The notes under the pieces were generated by a model. It searched no databases and was not told the origin of the DNA. It worked only from the letters and a program-made list of their open reading frames with translations. The translations under genes were made by a program, and so were the position numbers. From Cymbidium sinense (Eukaryota; Streptophyta; Magnoliopsida; Asparagales; Orchidaceae): a DNA stretch of 64,000 bases. The stretch spans positions 68,716,443 through 68,780,442 of the forward strand of contig CM038229.1 in the NCBI GenBank assembly GCA_021442155.1, given 5' to 3'. How positions within the stretch are numbered: the stretch's first letter is position 1; the number at the start of each line of letters is the position of its first letter. Below, piece by piece: positions 63,664 to 64,000 of the stretch.

Positions 63664-64000
63664 CTAATTGCATAAATAATAGAAATAAAAATATAAACTA
63701 CATGGAGCAATTACCAAAGGAGTTTTTGTGCTTTTTTTAGTAGACCGAATCCAGCTTGATGCACAAACTAATGCATTAATAGTTTTAGTTGATAGACAAC
63801 TACTATAATCATCTAAAATATTGCCACTAGCACTAAAAGCAGACTCTGAAACAACCGTAGTAATAGGTATAGATAAAATATCTCGGGCCATGCAAGATAG
63901 ACGTGGATACTTAAGTGTGTTCATCTTTCACTACTCAAGGACAACAAAATGTTCACTATTGCACCCAAATAATCCCTCATCAAGATACACTTGCAAATCA
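63664..64000 (-). pseudogene. hAT transposase C-terminal (dimerisation) region, partial
   Basis: The minus frame 63924-63664 reads MNTLKYPRLSCMARDILSIP, then TTVVSESAFSASGNILDDY and ALVCASSWIRS, the hAT family dimerisation domain near the C-terminus. Just upstream in the same frame the sequence is VVLE-stop-stop-K, where the family has two Trp residues (TGG-TGG changed to TAG-TGA). The N-terminal part lies beyond the window edge. The C-terminal tail after WIRS is not conserved. Confidence 0.85.

Overview
This is nuclear DNA of a flowering plant. It holds one intact housekeeping gene with spliceosomal introns (translation elongation factor 1-alpha, eEF1A), a plant-type O-methyltransferase pseudogene, remnants of plant transposon families (Tat-like Ty3/gypsy LTR elements, RTE and L1 LINEs, MULE, hAT, Tourist-like MITEs), a caulimovirid (florendovirus-like) endogenous pararetrovirus, long AT-rich spacers and several (TA)n arrays. 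The species cannot be fixed from the sequence. All function statements come from reading the DNA and its translations; no database was searched.

Layout. 1-2.2 kb: AT-rich spacer with one inverted-repeat element. 2.2-17.2 kb: a decayed pararetrovirus locus. Movement-protein, coat-protein and protease remnants (2.5-6.09 kb, +) are separated from reverse transcriptase, RNase H, a second ORF and the promoter region (11.8-14.57 kb, +) by an inserted LTR element (6.09-11.77 kb). A second viral copy in the opposite orientation (14.75-17.2 kb) makes a large inverted repeat. 17.2-29 kb: AT-rich spacer with (TA)n arrays, Tourist-like MITEs, a 5'-truncated RTE LINE with target-site duplication (23.48-24.44 kb) and a tandem duplication of about 0.5 kb. 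29.05-30.32 kb: O-methyltransferase pseudogene. 30.43-35.55 kb: a second copy of the same LTR family, with gag and protease on the minus strand. 36.1-40.55 kb: 5'-truncated L1 LINE (-). 40.7-42.5 kb: MULE transposase remnant (-). 43.5-44.7 kb: pieces of an unidentified gene. 44.7-49.9 kb: mostly spacer with a minisatellite and a SINE-like insertion. 50.04-56.05 kb: eEF1A (-), with two coding exons and an inferred leader intron of about 4.5 kb filled with small transposons. 55.8-58.0 kb: tandem duplication of the eEF1A promoter and first exon. 59.2-59.9 kb: possible start of an unidentified minus-strand gene. 60.1-61.3 kb: tandem LTR-like blocks. 61.6-63.4 kb: tandem duplications. 63.66-64.0 kb: hAT transposase C-terminus running off the end.

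Only eEF1A looks functional. The most unusual structures are: (1) two diverged, apparently non-autonomous Tat-like elements sharing an opposite-strand TATA box followed by two successive minisatellite arrays; (2) the palindromic pararetrovirus locus split by one of those elements; (3) the transposon-packed eEF1A leader intron with a duplicated, decaying second promoter upstream.
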